Shown here in pieces: positions 44,650 to 52,710 of a stretch of DNA of 64,000 bases. Source of the stretch: JACPYM01 sp963699175 (GTDB lineage: Bacteria > Acidobacteriota > Blastocatellia > RBC074); NCBI GenBank assembly GCA_963699175.1, contig OY969418.1:7936001-8000000 (forward strand), read 5' to 3'. How positions within the stretch are numbered: position 1 is the stretch's first letter; each line of letters opens with the position of its first letter. Made by a program: the position numbers and the translations under genes. The notes beneath the pieces were generated by a model. It did not search any database, was not told where the DNA came from, and saw only the letters and a program-made list of their open reading frames with translations.

Positions 44650-44731
44650 CAGGTAAAACCTGCGAAACAGGAATTCGGGTAAGGCTTCGAGGCGATCTCG
44701 TAACATTAAGAAGCGGTTATCCCCTTACCCG
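44650..44731 (+). promoter_or_regulatory. structured 5' leader, candidate cis-acting RNA
   Basis: A stem (cagg/cctg, 44650-44662) is followed by a long-range pairing cgggtaagg (44676-44684) with ccttacccg (44723-44731). Inside it cttc/gaag (44685-44688, 44710-44713) and gag/ctc (44689-44691, 44697-44699) stack in series. It ends 36 bases before the ATG of a small secreted protein, just ahead of GGGGAGG. No known riboswitch class is matched with confidence. Confidence 0.4.
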
Positions 44732-44767
44732 CGATGAAGACAAGTTGTTTGGCGCGGGGAGGTAGCT

Positions 44768-44995
44768 ATGAAGAGAGCGGTTAAGACCATTATTGTTTCT
44801 TTGACGATTTGTTTGTCGCTGGTTGCGTCGAGCTTGGCGCAGCCAGCCAAAATGGATTCGGATACTAGCTTGGCAATTTTTCAACGTGACAAACCGCCGG
44901 AGAAACCGAAAGAGCGCGAAAAGCCAAAAGACGAGAAACGCGGCGAGGAAAAACGCGACGACAAAGACAAAAGGAAGAAGCCGGAATTCTTTTAG
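44768..44995 (+). CDS. small secreted Lys/Glu/Asp-rich protein
   Basis: 75 residues with GGGGAGG 5 bases before the ATG. An N-terminal signal peptide (TIIVSLTICLSLVASSLAQ) is followed by about 50 residues made almost only of charged residues and Pro (PPEKPKEREKPKDEKRGEEK and on). The mature part must be disordered. It is followed by a strong intrinsic terminator, so it is a single-gene transcript with its own structured leader. I do not recognise a family; a metal-, polyanion- or peptidoglycan-binding role would be speculation. Translation is supported by the near-perfect ribosome site and the signal peptide. Confidence 0.65.
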   Translation: MKRAVKTIIVSLTICLSLVASSLAQPAKMDSDTSLAIFQRDKPPEKPKEREKPKDEKRGEEKRDDKDKRKKPEFF

Positions 44996-45060
44996 AGCAG
45001 AGCGCGAAGATTCAGCTCAAAGATTTCGTTTCCCTAAATATTTTTCTCTCTCCTTACCTT

Positions 45061-45100
45061 TAACCTGCTGTTACCCAGAGTGGCAGCAGGTTATTTTTTT
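45061..45100 (+). terminator. intrinsic terminator after the small secreted protein
   Basis: Perfect 10-bp stem taacctgctg / cagcaggtta (45061-45070, 45084-45093) followed directly by seven T (45094-45100): the classical Rho-independent form. It is 66 bases after the stop at 44995. Confidence 0.9.
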
Positions 45101-45209
45101 AGCCGAAGTTTGGCCGCGCAGGCGACTCTTAGGCTAAGATGTGCTGCACATTTCATCGAGGGACAGGCGACCATCTGTTTGCTACAAAAGTAACTCTGGA
45201 GGAAGACCA

Positions 45210-46343
45210 ATGCAGAAGAACTATTTGAAGTGCGCGCTGATAGTAAGCGTGCTTGTCGGCGTGACCGCTGTTGTCATTGTCAGCGGCAGGACGAAAAACG
45301 TCTGGGCAATGGATAAAGAGGTCAGTCTCGCGCAACAAGCTGAAGCGCAAGCCGAGCCTTTGATGGAGCAGAAATACAAAAATATCCAAGTGCTGAAAGG
45401 CTTGCCCGCCGCGCAAATGCGCCCGCTGATGAATCTCATTGGTGCGTCGCTCGGTATGCGCTGCGATAGTTGTCACGTCAGGAATGGTAACGAGTGGGAG
45501 TTTGAGAAGGACGACAAGAACAACAAAAAGACCGCCCGCAAAATGATTCAGATGACAATGGACTTGAATAAAAACTCCTTTGCTGGACGGACTGAAGTTT
45601 CCTGTTTCACTTGCCACAACGGCGCCGGCCATCCGGCCAGCGTGCCGCCTTTGCTGAAGGCTGCGGCAGAGCCTGCAAAGCCATCCGCGCCACAGTTGAC
45701 CGCGCAACAAGTGCTCGCTAAATACGCGCAAGCCACTGGCAGCAAAGAGGCCGCCGAAAAGATCACAACACGCATTTTCAAGGGACAACAAGTCGCGGCG
45801 AACGGGCAAGGCGCGGAGTTGGAATTGATCTATGCCGGTCAGGACAAAGTTCTGAGCACGGTCAAAATGCCGCAGGGCGAGGTGGTGATGGCAGTGAATG
45901 GCGCGACTGGTTGGCTCAAGAATCCACGCGAGCAGCGGGCAATGGACAGCATGGAACTGTCGCGCTTCAAGAACTTTGCTGCGAGCCTCGATCCGCTGCC
46001 TTTGCGCGAACCATATCCGCGCTTGAACTATGGGGGCGTTAGTAAAGTCGGAGACCGCGAAGCTTACGTTTTGCGGATGATGACGCCGGATAGGAAACGC
46101 GTGCAGTTCTATTTCGACGCCCAGAGTGGCTTGTTGGTGCGGCGAGTGACGACTACCGAGACATTGCTCGGCCTTGATCCTGAACAAATTGATTACGAGG
46201 ATTACCGCGAGGTTGACGGAGTCAAAGTTCCATTTACTATTCGCATGGCTGCTCTCGATAACTTCTACAGCACCACGCGAAAGTTCACTGAGGTCAAACA
46301 CAACGCAGCCGTGAACGACGCCAAATTCGCCCAGCCAAAATAG
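45210..46343 (+). CDS. dihaem c-type cytochrome of the reaction-centre cytochrome family, with C-terminal beta domain
   Basis: 377 residues from ATG 45210 (GGAGGA just upstream); the open frame extends 23 codons further without signal. Signal anchor: CALIVSVLVGVTAVVIVSG. Two CxxCH motifs, C85-DS-C88-H89 and C132-FT-C135-H136, lie in a region like the cytochrome_C_RC domain (the tetrahaem subunit of photosynthetic reaction centres), here with only two haem sites. This short version is widespread in Acidobacteria that do not photosynthesise. Residues about 175-377 form a beta-rich domain resembling outer-membrane lipoprotein carrier-like folds (ELIYAGQDKVLSTVKMPQGE...VKVPFTIRM). It probably acts in periplasmic electron transfer; the partner is unknown. 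A hairpin follows the gene. Confidence 0.85.
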   Translation: MQKNYLKCALIVSVLVGVTAVVIVSGRTKNVWAMDKEVSLAQQAEAQAEPLMEQKYKNIQVLKGLPAAQMRPLMNLIGASLGMRCDSCHVRNGNEWEFEKDDKNNKKTARKMIQMTMDLNKNSFAGRTEVSCFTCHNGAGHPASVPPLLKAAAEPAKPSAPQLTAQQVLAKYAQATGSKEAAEKITTRIFKGQQVAANGQGAELELIYAGQDKVLSTVKMPQGEVVMAVNGATGWLKNPREQRAMDSMELSRFKNFAASLDPLPLREPYPRLNYGGVSKVGDREAYVLRMMTPDRKRVQFYFDAQSGLLVRRVTTTETLLGLDPEQIDYEDYREVDGVKVPFTIRMAALDNFYSTTRKFTEVKHNAAVNDAKFAQPK

Positions 46344-46350
46344 AGCTGGC

Positions 46351-46398
46351 AAGCAGGCTGACCGCCCGCTCAATGTTCGAGCCGTCGTCAGCCTGCTT
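46351..46398 (+). terminator. likely terminator hairpin after the cytochrome gene
   Basis: Perfect 12-bp stem aagcaggctgac (46351-46362) / gtcagcctgctt (46387-46398), 24-base loop, starting 8 bases after the stop. The T-run is weak (caatcattt), so termination may be partial. Confidence 0.6.
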
Positions 46399-46518
46399 CA
46401 ATCATTTCGGTAAAACCTTGTAAAAGTTATTTAGAGAGGCTTCCGCCAACGTTTCTTCTACCTTTGCCTGTCGTAGCTTAAACACTCACTTGAATACGAT
46501 TTATTTCGAGGAGCGTTT

Positions 46519-47415
46519 ATGAAAGCCAGCACAATAGCTTGTTTGATGGTCGTGGCCGCCACAGCAACCACAACCGTTTTTACCCAAGAACAAAAATTAT
46601 CAGCGGCCCTAACCTCATTGGTGCAAGCCGAGCGCGACTTTGCCAAATACTCTGTGGCACAGGGAACCCGTGAAGCTTTCCTCAACTTCTTTTCGGACGA
46701 GGGTATTAACTTTCGGCCGCATCCTACCAAGACCAGAGAGGCGTTGTTGAAAAGACCAGCCCCGTCTGCACCGAGTGCTTTTGTGTTGGATTGGGCACCG
46801 CTAGTGGCAGAAGTTTCTCAGGCCGGTGATCTAGGCTACACGACGGGACCTTACGTTTTGGAAAACAGCGGCAATAAGGAGAAACAGCACGGCTTATATT
46901 CCTCTGTCTGGAAAAAACAGTCGGATGGGAGTTGGAAGGTCGTGCTGGACATTGGTGTGCGCACGCCCGCAGCAATTGCATCATTGGATGCGACGTTAAT
47001 TACGCCGCAAGACGCGGCGGCGGCAGGTCGTCAACCAAGAACTGAGGAATCACTGCGCACACTGAATGAAGCTGTACAGGGCTTGGCTCGTATAACCGCA
47101 GTGCAAGGTCTGGAGGCTGCCTATGACCGTTATGCTGCGCAACGGATCAGAGTCCACCGTCAAGAGGCGCCGCCAATACTCGGTTTGCGAGCGCTTCGCC
47201 AATGGTTAGCGTCGCAGCCGCGCAAGATGAAACTTGAAGCACTGAAAACCGAAGCTTCTGGTGATTTGGGGTATAGCTATGGCAGCTATAATCTGACCAC
47301 AGGTGAAGGAAGTAATGAGAAAGGTTACTACACGCACTTTTGGCGCTGGCTAGGCAATGATGGCTGGCACATTGTGTTCGAAGTGAGCAATCCACTGCCC
47401 ACCGCAAAGAACTGA
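46519..47415 (+). CDS. secreted protein with two NTF2/SnoaL-like domains
   Basis: 298 residues, ATG with GAGGAG upstream. Signal peptide MKASTIACLMVVAATATTTVFTQ. Two similar halves can be seen: residues about 25-150 (ERDFAKYSVAQGTREAFLNF ... DLGYTTGPYVLE ... SVWKKQSDGSWKVVLDIG) and about 175-295 (ITAVQGLEAAYDRYAAQRIR ... DLGYSYGSYNLT ... HFWRWLGNDGWHIVFEVS). Each has the helix-then-sheet order and the final Trp-containing strand of DUF4440/SnoaL folds. In the second half the early conserved positions have drifted. A periplasmic binding or enzymatic role is possible; no catalytic residues are certain. It stands alone between two hairpin regions. Confidence 0.75.
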   Translation: MKASTIACLMVVAATATTTVFTQEQKLSAALTSLVQAERDFAKYSVAQGTREAFLNFFSDEGINFRPHPTKTREALLKRPAPSAPSAFVLDWAPLVAEVSQAGDLGYTTGPYVLENSGNKEKQHGLYSSVWKKQSDGSWKVVLDIGVRTPAAIASLDATLITPQDAAAAGRQPRTEESLRTLNEAVQGLARITAVQGLEAAYDRYAAQRIRVHRQEAPPILGLRALRQWLASQPRKMKLEALKTEASGDLGYSYGSYNLTTGEGSNEKGYYTHFWRWLGNDGWHIVFEVSNPLPTAKN

Positions 47416-47444
47416 AAAATAAATCCAGTGCTGCAAAGAAAAAT

Positions 47445-47636
47445 GGCTGAGGCAAACGCCCGTGATCGCATCTGCCTCAGCCCTTCCGCTACTCGATGTC
47501 AGGCATCCCCTACTGACACACGAAGAGCGAGAAGTTCGCTTAAAACTCGATCGAAATCTTGCTGGTTGAGGCAGATATCATACGTATGACATCTGCCTCA
47601 ACCATACCGCTGATGGTCATGCATCCCCTCTGACAT
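47445..47636. ncRNA. tandem pair of structured RNA-like elements
   Basis: Two related copies lie at about 47445-47520 and 47564-47636 in the 603-base gap 47416-48018. Stem 1 is ggCtgaggca/tgcctcaGcc (47445-47454, 47473-47482) in copy one and ggTtgaggcagat/atctgcctcaAcc (47564-47576, 47591-47603) in copy two; the third pair changes from C-G to T-A, a compensatory change. After it, both copies have a second hairpin (tgtcag/ctgaca in copy one) with a shared loop GCATCCCCT. Strand and expression are unknown. On the plus strand the loop could pair with AGGGGATG, a ribosome site plus start codon; on the minus strand the loop reads AGGGGATGC, with a GGA core. The remainder of the gap (47640-48018) is AT-rich and shows nothing clear. 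Confidence 0.5.
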
Positions 47637-48018
47637 CTCAGACGGTACAAGCAAGGAAGAAAAGCCGTACTTAAATTACTAGGCTAATATGAAATTTTGC
47701 GGGATTGGTTCGGCTTAGTGAGAAGCTGGTTCTGAAATTTGCAACCCTTGCACCCGAACATTTTCACCAGACCAGTCACCAACACCAACCCATAACTCAA
47801 ATCACAAATTACTCAAAACCAAAACTGTTGGGGAAGAAGCCCATCGGGTAAGTATCAACTACCGAAGTAAGACAAATGTCCGATACATTTGTAGGAGCAA
47901 CTCCGACGGACGGCGGTGAATATAGTACTAGAGTGCCAGATTGTCAATAACTTTTTATAAGATTTAGTCGAGTTGTAGGCTGTATTTCATGTTTTTGTTT
48001 AGGAGAATAGATTGTTGC

Positions 48019-48570
48019 TTAATCTGGTTTAGTTGGGGGAGATTTGTCGGCCTCTATTTCAGACGATTTGATGTATTTGCGGGCGTTGGTTTCAATGACC
48101 TTAGCCAGTGAGATAATAGTCAACAGATCTTTTTGAGTTTTGGACACTTCGGCAGTATTGAAGACTTTGCTATTTTGATGAACAGGGCTGTGGGCGAAAT
48201 CATAAATCATTTTGGCCAAACGTTTGATGGATTGATCAAACGCAGACGCACTGCCCAATTTTTCGTTTATTGCGTGCGGCTCTTGCGCCAATTCGCCGAG
48301 CGCCATCAGCGTGCGTAGGGTTTTGGCAGATTTGTAAATAGCTTTAGCCTTTTTCGATAGCTCTGGCGGCGTGAGTTGTCCCGCGACGTGTTCCCGCAGT
48401 AACTCTTGGCTGGTCACCTGCAGATCATGGAAGTTCTTACTGAATTGTTGGCGGACGACAACTTTTTCTCTTTCCCGCTCAGCACGATTTTGCGGTCTCG
48501 TTGGCTTAGGGAGTACTAGCGCCACACAGGACAGAACTAGGGCCAGACAAATTCTGATCGAAAGCCGCAT
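48019..48570 (-). CDS. secreted helical protein of unknown function
   Basis: About 183 residues from ATG 48570 (MRLSIRICLALVLSCVALVL, signal peptide); longer in-frame starts exist upstream. The mature part is predicted mostly helical: RAEREREKVVVRQQFSKNFHDLQVTSQELLREHVAG, then LSKKAKAIYKSAKTLRTLMALGEL, and a final basic/acidic tail EADKSPPTKPD. I do not recognise the family. It resembles small periplasmic helical proteins seen in Acidobacteria genomes, an impression rather than a match. The gene is isolated, with non-coding regions on both sides, and its codon use is less GC-rich than neighbours. Confidence 0.55.
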   Translation of the reverse strand: MRLSIRICLALVLSCVALVLPKPTRPQNRAEREREKVVVRQQFSKNFHDLQVTSQELLREHVAGQLTPPELSKKAKAIYKSAKTLRTLMALGELAQEPHAINEKLGSASAFDQSIKRLAKMIYDFAHSPVHQNSKVFNTAEVSKTQKDLLTIISLAKVIETNARKYIKSSEIEADKSPPTKPD

Positions 48571-48721
48571 ACACCAACAGAACCTTATAAAGAATTGCCC
48601 GCTAAATGTGTTTTTGAGTTGCATGACCGAAGTTGTCCGGCCCAAACTCGGTCGCATTATCTTTTGCCGCCCCAAAGATTTCAAACCAGCCTGTGCTAAG
48701 CGTAAGGGCGAGAATGACACA

Positions 48722-48763
48722 GCAAAAAGCGCCACCTTGCAACCTGCCGCAAGATGGCGCTTT
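48722..48763 (-). terminator. intrinsic terminator of the pyrH-frr unit
   Basis: On the minus strand, stem aaagcgcca/tggcgcttt (48755-48763 pairing with 48726-48734), with inner pairs ttgc/gcaa, is followed by a T-run (complement of aaaaa at 48724-48728). It lies 24 bases after the frr stop at 48787. Confidence 0.8.
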
Positions 48764-48786
48764 CGTGTGACAGATTGGGCGAGGAT

Positions 48787-49347
48787 TTATACCTTCAGAA
48801 TCTCTTTTTCTTTATGCTCGCCCAACTCATTCACCTTACTGATGTGTTGATCAGTCAGTTTCTGCACCTGATCCAAACCATCTTTCTCGGCGTCTTCAGA
48901 GATGGATTTGTCCTTCAACATTTTCTTCAGGTGATCATTCGCATCACGGCGAATATTACGAATGGCGGTGCGGTGTTCTTCGGCTGTTTCGTGAATAACC
49001 TTCACAAATTGTTTGCGCCGCTCTTCGGTCAGCGGCGGAATCGGAATGCGGATCAATTTTCCGTCATTACCTGGATTCAATCCTAAGTCCGAACTGCGGA
49101 TGGCTTTTTCGATTACGTTGATTTGTGAGGGGTCGAACGGTTGCACAGTCAGCAGGGAAGCTTCCGGCACATTGATCGTTGCCACCTGATTCAGCGGCAT
49201 CTCCGTACCGTAATACTCGACCTTGATGTTATCCAGAATGCTGGTCGAGGCCCGTCCGGTGCGCACCGTGCCCAGCTTCTTCCGACAATCTTCAACCGCA
49301 GCATCCATACGTTTTCTTGCATCATTGGTGATGTCTCTTATTTCCAT
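48787..49347 (-). CDS. frr: ribosome recycling factor
   Basis: 186 residues, the usual length. VRTGRASTSILDNIKVEYYGTEMPLNQVATI and the C-terminal helix RNIRRDANDHLKKMLKDKSISEDAEKDGLDQVQKLTD are diagnostic. With EF-G it splits post-termination ribosomes. It follows pyrH by 51 bases in the order rplM-rpsI-rpsB-tsf-pyrH-frr seen in many bacteria. A terminator follows. Confidence 0.97.
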   Translation of the reverse strand: MEIRDITNDARKRMDAAVEDCRKKLGTVRTGRASTSILDNIKVEYYGTEMPLNQVATINVPEASLLTVQPFDPSQINVIEKAIRSSDLGLNPGNDGKLIRIPIPPLTEERRKQFVKVIHETAEEHRTAIRNIRRDANDHLKKMLKDKSISEDAEKDGLDQVQKLTDQHISKVNELGEHKEKEILKV

Positions 49348-49398
49348 AGCGTGCCTCGAATATTGTTAAGGGGGAGCACCGGTCGGCGTGATTGATGT

Positions 49399-50145
49399 TT
49401 ATGCTCTAGCAGGTTTCACCAACGAGCCGACGCCGCGTTCACCTAACACCGCCCGTTTGATGTTGCCAGGTTGCGTCATATCGAAGACCAGAATGGGGAG
49501 TTGATTTTCTCTGCATAAAGCGACCGCAGAAGCATCCATCACCGCCAACTCATCCTGCAACATGCGCGTGTGGCTTAACTCGTCAATCTTGATTGCCGTC
49601 GCGTCCTTGCGTGGGTCAGCCGTGTAGATGCCGCCCACGCGCGTGGCTTTCATCAAAACATCAGCCTGAATTTCCAGCGCGCGCATGGCCGCCGCTGTAT
49701 CGGTCGTGAAGAAAGGTTGCCCAATGCCTGCTGCGAAGATCACAATACGCCCTTTCTCCAAGTGGCGAATGGCGCGTCGCCGGATAAATGGCTCGGCGAC
49801 CTCGCGCATTTCAATGGCCGAAACCACACGCGTAAACACGTTCAGCTTTTCTAGCGCGTCCTGCAAGGCCACCGCATTCATCACCGTAGCCAACATGCCC
49901 ACGTAATCTGCCGAAGCGCGATCCATTCCGCTCATGCTGGCCGCCAAGCCACGAAAGATGTTGCCGCCGCCGACGACTAACGCGACCTCCGTGCTAAGCG
50001 TGTAGATTTCTTTGATCTCGCAGGCGACGCGGCTTACTACATTAGGGTCAATGCCGTAGCCCGCCTCGCCCATCAACGCTTCGCCGCTCAGCTTGAGCAG
50101 GATGCGCTTGTAATATGGCTTCTCCTGTTTTACTGCTTCAATCAC
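49399..50145 (-). CDS. pyrH: UMP kinase
   Basis: 248 residues if GTG 50145 is the start; the frame is open for 14 more codons, but that part lies over the terminator-like hairpin at 50161-50192, so the downstream GTG is preferred. YKRILLKLSGEALMGEAGYGI is the phosphate-binding start, VALVVGGGNIFRG a second glycine loop, and DYVGMLATVMNAVALQDAL the UMP site; GIGQPFFTTDTAAAMRALEI and KATRVGGIYTADPRKD complete the amino-acid kinase fold. It makes UDP from UMP. Neighbours tsf and frr are as expected. Confidence 0.95.
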   Translation of the reverse strand: MIEAVKQEKPYYKRILLKLSGEALMGEAGYGIDPNVVSRVACEIKEIYTLSTEVALVVGGGNIFRGLAASMSGMDRASADYVGMLATVMNAVALQDALEKLNVFTRVVSAIEMREVAEPFIRRRAIRHLEKGRIVIFAAGIGQPFFTTDTAAAMRALEIQADVLMKATRVGGIYTADPRKDATAIKIDELSHTRMLQDELAVMDASAVALCRENQLPILVFDMTQPGNIKRAVLGERGVGSLVKPARA

Positions 50146-50160
50146 CCTGGTCAAACCTAC

Positions 50161-50192
50161 AAAGAAAGAAGAGCAGTGATTAATCACTGCTC
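50161..50192 (-). terminator. intrinsic terminator between tsf and pyrH
   Basis: Stem gagcagtga/tcactgctc (50184-50192 with 50171-50179, 4-nt loop). On the minus strand it is followed by TTCTTTCTTT (complement of 50161-50170). It lies 12 bases after the tsf stop and 16 bases before the likely pyrH GTG. Confidence 0.75.
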
Positions 50193-50203
50193 CTACTGCC
50201 TAA

Positions 50204-50869
50204 CTACTGATTAATAGCCGCCGCCACTTCGCCAGCAAAGTCGTCGGAACGTTTCTCCAAGCCTTCGCCCATCTTGTAGCGTGTGAAGCGACGAATCTTG
50301 ACCTTCTCACCGGTCTTGGCCGTCAGTTGCGTAACCAACTCGGAGATCGTAATCGCCTGATCTTTGATGAACGGCTGTTCGAGTAAGACGGCCTCGGTGA
50401 AGAATTTCGACAACCGGCCCTCGACCATCTTCTCGATAATATTCTCGGGCTTGTTCGCATTCTTCGGATCGGCCTTGGCCTGGTCGTGCGCAATCTCGCG
50501 CTCTTTAGCAACCACGTCAGCCGGGACTTCATCCTTCGACACGTACTGCGGCTCGGAAGCGCAGATGTGCATCGCTACGTCTTTGACGAATTGCTGAAAA
50601 TCCTCGCCGCGCGCGACGAAATCGGTTTCGCAATTAACTTCGACCAAAACGCCAACCTTGCCTCCCATGTGGATGTAGGAGCCGACGACACCCTCTGCCG
50701 CAATGCGTCCCTCGCGCTTCTTGGCGCTGGCCAAACCCGCTTTGCGCAGGATTTCAATCGCTTGCTCTTCGTTGCCGTTGGCCTCATTGAGCGCCTTCTT
50801 GCATTCCATCATACCCGCGCCGGTCTTTTCGCGCAGATTCTTAACCATTGTTGCTGTAATCTCTGCCAT
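50204..50869 (-). CDS. tsf: elongation factor Ts
   Basis: 221 residues, shorter than the E. coli protein (283) but a common short form. N-terminal LREKTGAGMMECKKALNEANGNEEQAIEILRKAG is the TS-N domain; EVNCETDFVARGEDFQQFVKDVAMHICA is the core that contacts EF-Tu, and VLLEQPFIKDQAITISELV the dimer region. It exchanges GDP on EF-Tu. A 146-base gap to rpsB contains alternative small hairpins (acggcgcag/ctgcgccgt at 50916-50924 and 50944-50952; tgcaaaa/ttttgca) that could be a leader element. Confidence 0.97.
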   Translation of the reverse strand: MAEITATMVKNLREKTGAGMMECKKALNEANGNEEQAIEILRKAGLASAKKREGRIAAEGVVGSYIHMGGKVGVLVEVNCETDFVARGEDFQQFVKDVAMHICASEPQYVSKDEVPADVVAKEREIAHDQAKADPKNANKPENIIEKMVEGRLSKFFTEAVLLEQPFIKDQAITISELVTQLTAKTGEKVKIRRFTRYKMGEGLEKRSDDFAGEVAAAINQ

Positions 50870-51015
50870 AACTTTTGCCTCTTTATCAATACAATATCAA
50901 TCCACACTTGCAAAAACGGCGCAGCCATTGCGCTTTTGCAGGACTGCGCCGTCGAACTTCCAACAGCGAATCAGGTTTGCCCCATTGTGCCGAGCGATTC
51001 GCCCCTCAAACTTCG

Positions 51016-52131
51016 TTAAGCCGTCTCTGCTGCGCTGGCCTCTGCTGCCGCTGCCGCTGCCTCGATCACCGGGCCGCTTGGTGTTTCAGCCACCTCAGTT
51101 GGTGCAGCCACTGGCTCGACGGGCGGAGCCACTTGCACTTCAGGCGTGGGTTCCGCTGTCGGCGCTTCAGGTTGCGGTACTGGCGCGGTCTCTTCGGCAA
51201 CTCCTGCGGCTGGCGTTACAGCAGGCGCTGCGTGCGCACCACGCGGCCGACGATCGCGATCACGTCCGCGCCCACCACCACGCTCGCCCCGCTCACCGCG
51301 CCCGCGATCACGTCCGCGATCACGTCCGCGATCACCACGTTCGCCTCGGTCGCGCGGTTGGCGCGGCGTGAATTCGACCGTGACGCCCTCAGTCGCGCGC
51401 CGCTCAGCCGCTGCCGCCGCCTCTTCAGCCTCTTTTTGCTGGGCCAACTGCTGGCCTTCCAGGATCGCATCAGCGATCCGCGCCGCGAAGAGTCTGACCG
51501 CGCGCAACGCATCGTCATTGCCCGGAATCACGTAATCAACACCTTCAGGAGTGCAATTAGTATCCACCACCGCCACGACCGGGATGCCCAGCTTGTTAGC
51601 CTCTTTAACAGCAATCTCTTCCTTGTTGGTGTCAATCACGAAGAGCAGGTCGGGCAGCCGCTTCATCTCTTTGATGCCAGAGAAATTCTTCTCCAACGCC
51701 AGGCGTTCGCGCTCGATCTGCAACCGCTCCTTCTTGGCGTATTGCTCGATGCGCCCGTCGGCCTGCATCGCTTCGATCTCTTTGAAGCGTTTGATGGACT
51801 TCTGAATCGTCTGGAAGTTAGTCAACAAGCCGCCGAGCCAACGTTGGTTGACGTAGAACATGTTGCTGCGCAGCGCCTCTTCCTTGATTGCGTCCTGCGC
51901 CTGTCGCTTCGTGCCGACAAACAAGACCGTCTTGTCTGTGCCTTCGCCCGACAAGTTGGTGATGAACTTCATCGCCTCCTTGAACATGCGCTGAGTTTTT
52001 TGCAGGTCAATGATGTAAATGCCATTGCGTTCGCCGAAGATATACTCCTTCATCTTGGGGTTCCAGCGTCGCACCTGATGCCCGAAGTGTACCCCGGCTT
52101 CGAGCAGCTCTTTCATCGTAACTGTAGTCAA
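51016..52131 (-). CDS. rpsB: 30S ribosomal protein S2 with long Arg/Gly-rich and Ala/Pro-rich C-terminal extension
   Basis: 371 residues against about 240 in E. coli. The S2 core (residues 1 to about 240) is intact: LLEAGVHFGHQVRRWNPKMKEYIFGERNGIYIIDLQKT, FVGTKRQAQDAIKEEA, RWLGGLLTNFQTI, and PVVAVVDTNCTPEGVDYVIPGNDDALRAV. The extra 130 residues begin with a Glu/Ala helix (QQKEAEEAAAAAERR), then an RGD/RGR-repeat stretch (RDRGERGDRGRDRGRDRGRG...) and an acidic Ala-Pro-Glu-Val tail. The frame runs cleanly through, so it is part of the protein. The tail may bind RNA or stay exposed on the 30S. Confidence 0.95.
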   Translation of the reverse strand: MTTVTMKELLEAGVHFGHQVRRWNPKMKEYIFGERNGIYIIDLQKTQRMFKEAMKFITNLSGEGTDKTVLFVGTKRQAQDAIKEEALRSNMFYVNQRWLGGLLTNFQTIQKSIKRFKEIEAMQADGRIEQYAKKERLQIERERLALEKNFSGIKEMKRLPDLLFVIDTNKEEIAVKEANKLGIPVVAVVDTNCTPEGVDYVIPGNDDALRAVRLFAARIADAILEGQQLAQQKEAEEAAAAAERRATEGVTVEFTPRQPRDRGERGDRGRDRGRDRGRGERGERGGGRGRDRDRRPRGAHAAPAVTPAAGVAEETAPVPQPEAPTAEPTPEVQVAPPVEPVAAPTEVAETPSGPVIEAAAAAAEASAAETA

Positions 52132-52250
52132 TCAATTCCTCCGTCTAACCAAATTGGTTTGATGTACTCGCCAGCCGCCTGCCTCCTCGGCCTTCCCCTT
52201 GACGTTGGGGGATCAACCAAAAACGCGGCCAGCAATGGATTGGTGCGCCA

Positions 52251-52285
52251 AACGAAAAGGGATACGGGCGCTTGGCCCATATCCC
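52251..52285 (-). terminator. intrinsic terminator after rpsI
   Basis: On the minus strand, stem gggatatgggc/gcccgtatccc (52275-52285 with 52259-52269, one mismatch) is followed by TTTTCGTT (complement of aacgaaaa, 52251-52258). It begins 7 bases after the rpsI stop (52292), so rplM-rpsI form a unit separate from rpsB-tsf. Confidence 0.8.
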
Positions 52286-52291
52286 CTCGGT

Positions 52292-52684
52292 TTAACGCTT
52301 CGAAAATTGAAAACGCTTGCGCGCGCCCTTCTGACCGTACTTCTTACGCTCTTTGGCGCGTGGGTCGCGAGTGAGCAGACCGGCCTTTTTCAGCTTCTTG
52401 CGCAACTCGCCGTTGAATTCCAGCAACGCGCGCGCAATGCCATGGCGCACTGCGCCCGCCTGGCCTGCCGAGCCACCGCCCTGCACGTTGATCAACACGT
52501 CGAACTTGGCCGTCGTATCGGTCAATTGCAAAGGCTGGCGGATAATCATCCTCAGCGTTTCGTTCTTAAAATAATTGTCAATAGCCGTGCGGTTGACCGT
52601 AATCGTCCCGCCGCCCGGACGCAAGTAGACGCGCGCCGTCGCACTCTTTCTGCGCCCCGTTCCGTAATATTGAATATCTGCCAC
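52292..52684 (-). CDS. rpsI: 30S ribosomal protein S9
   Basis: 130 residues. N-terminal YYGTGRRKSATARVYLRPGGGTITVNR and C-terminal GLLTRDPRAKERKKYGQKGARKRFQFSKR are the usual S9 ends; the final SKR reaches the P-site tRNA. It follows rplM by 26 bases, the conserved L13-S9 pair. Confidence 0.97.
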   Translation of the reverse strand: MADIQYYGTGRRKSATARVYLRPGGGTITVNRTAIDNYFKNETLRMIIRQPLQLTDTTAKFDVLINVQGGGSAGQAGAVRHGIARALLEFNGELRKKLKKAGLLTRDPRAKERKKYGQKGARKRFQFSKR

Positions 52685-52710
52685 GTCTGAAATCGCTCCT
52701 TGAAAGTTGC

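Noticed and set aside
44650..44700. Resemblance to a cyclic-di-GMP-I (GEMM) riboswitch
   Set aside because: AGG-AAAACC, CGAAA and GG...AAGGC fragments occur in the right order, but the conserved core spacing and the GCAAAGCC element are not matched.
45210..46343. Photosynthetic reaction-centre gene
   Set aside because: Only two CxxCH sites and no other photosynthesis gene; this short cytochrome type occurs in non-phototrophic Acidobacteria.
45153..46373. 406-codon minus-strand frame over the cytochrome gene
   Set aside because: The plus strand has two CxxCH motifs, a signal anchor and a ribosome site; the minus frame has none.
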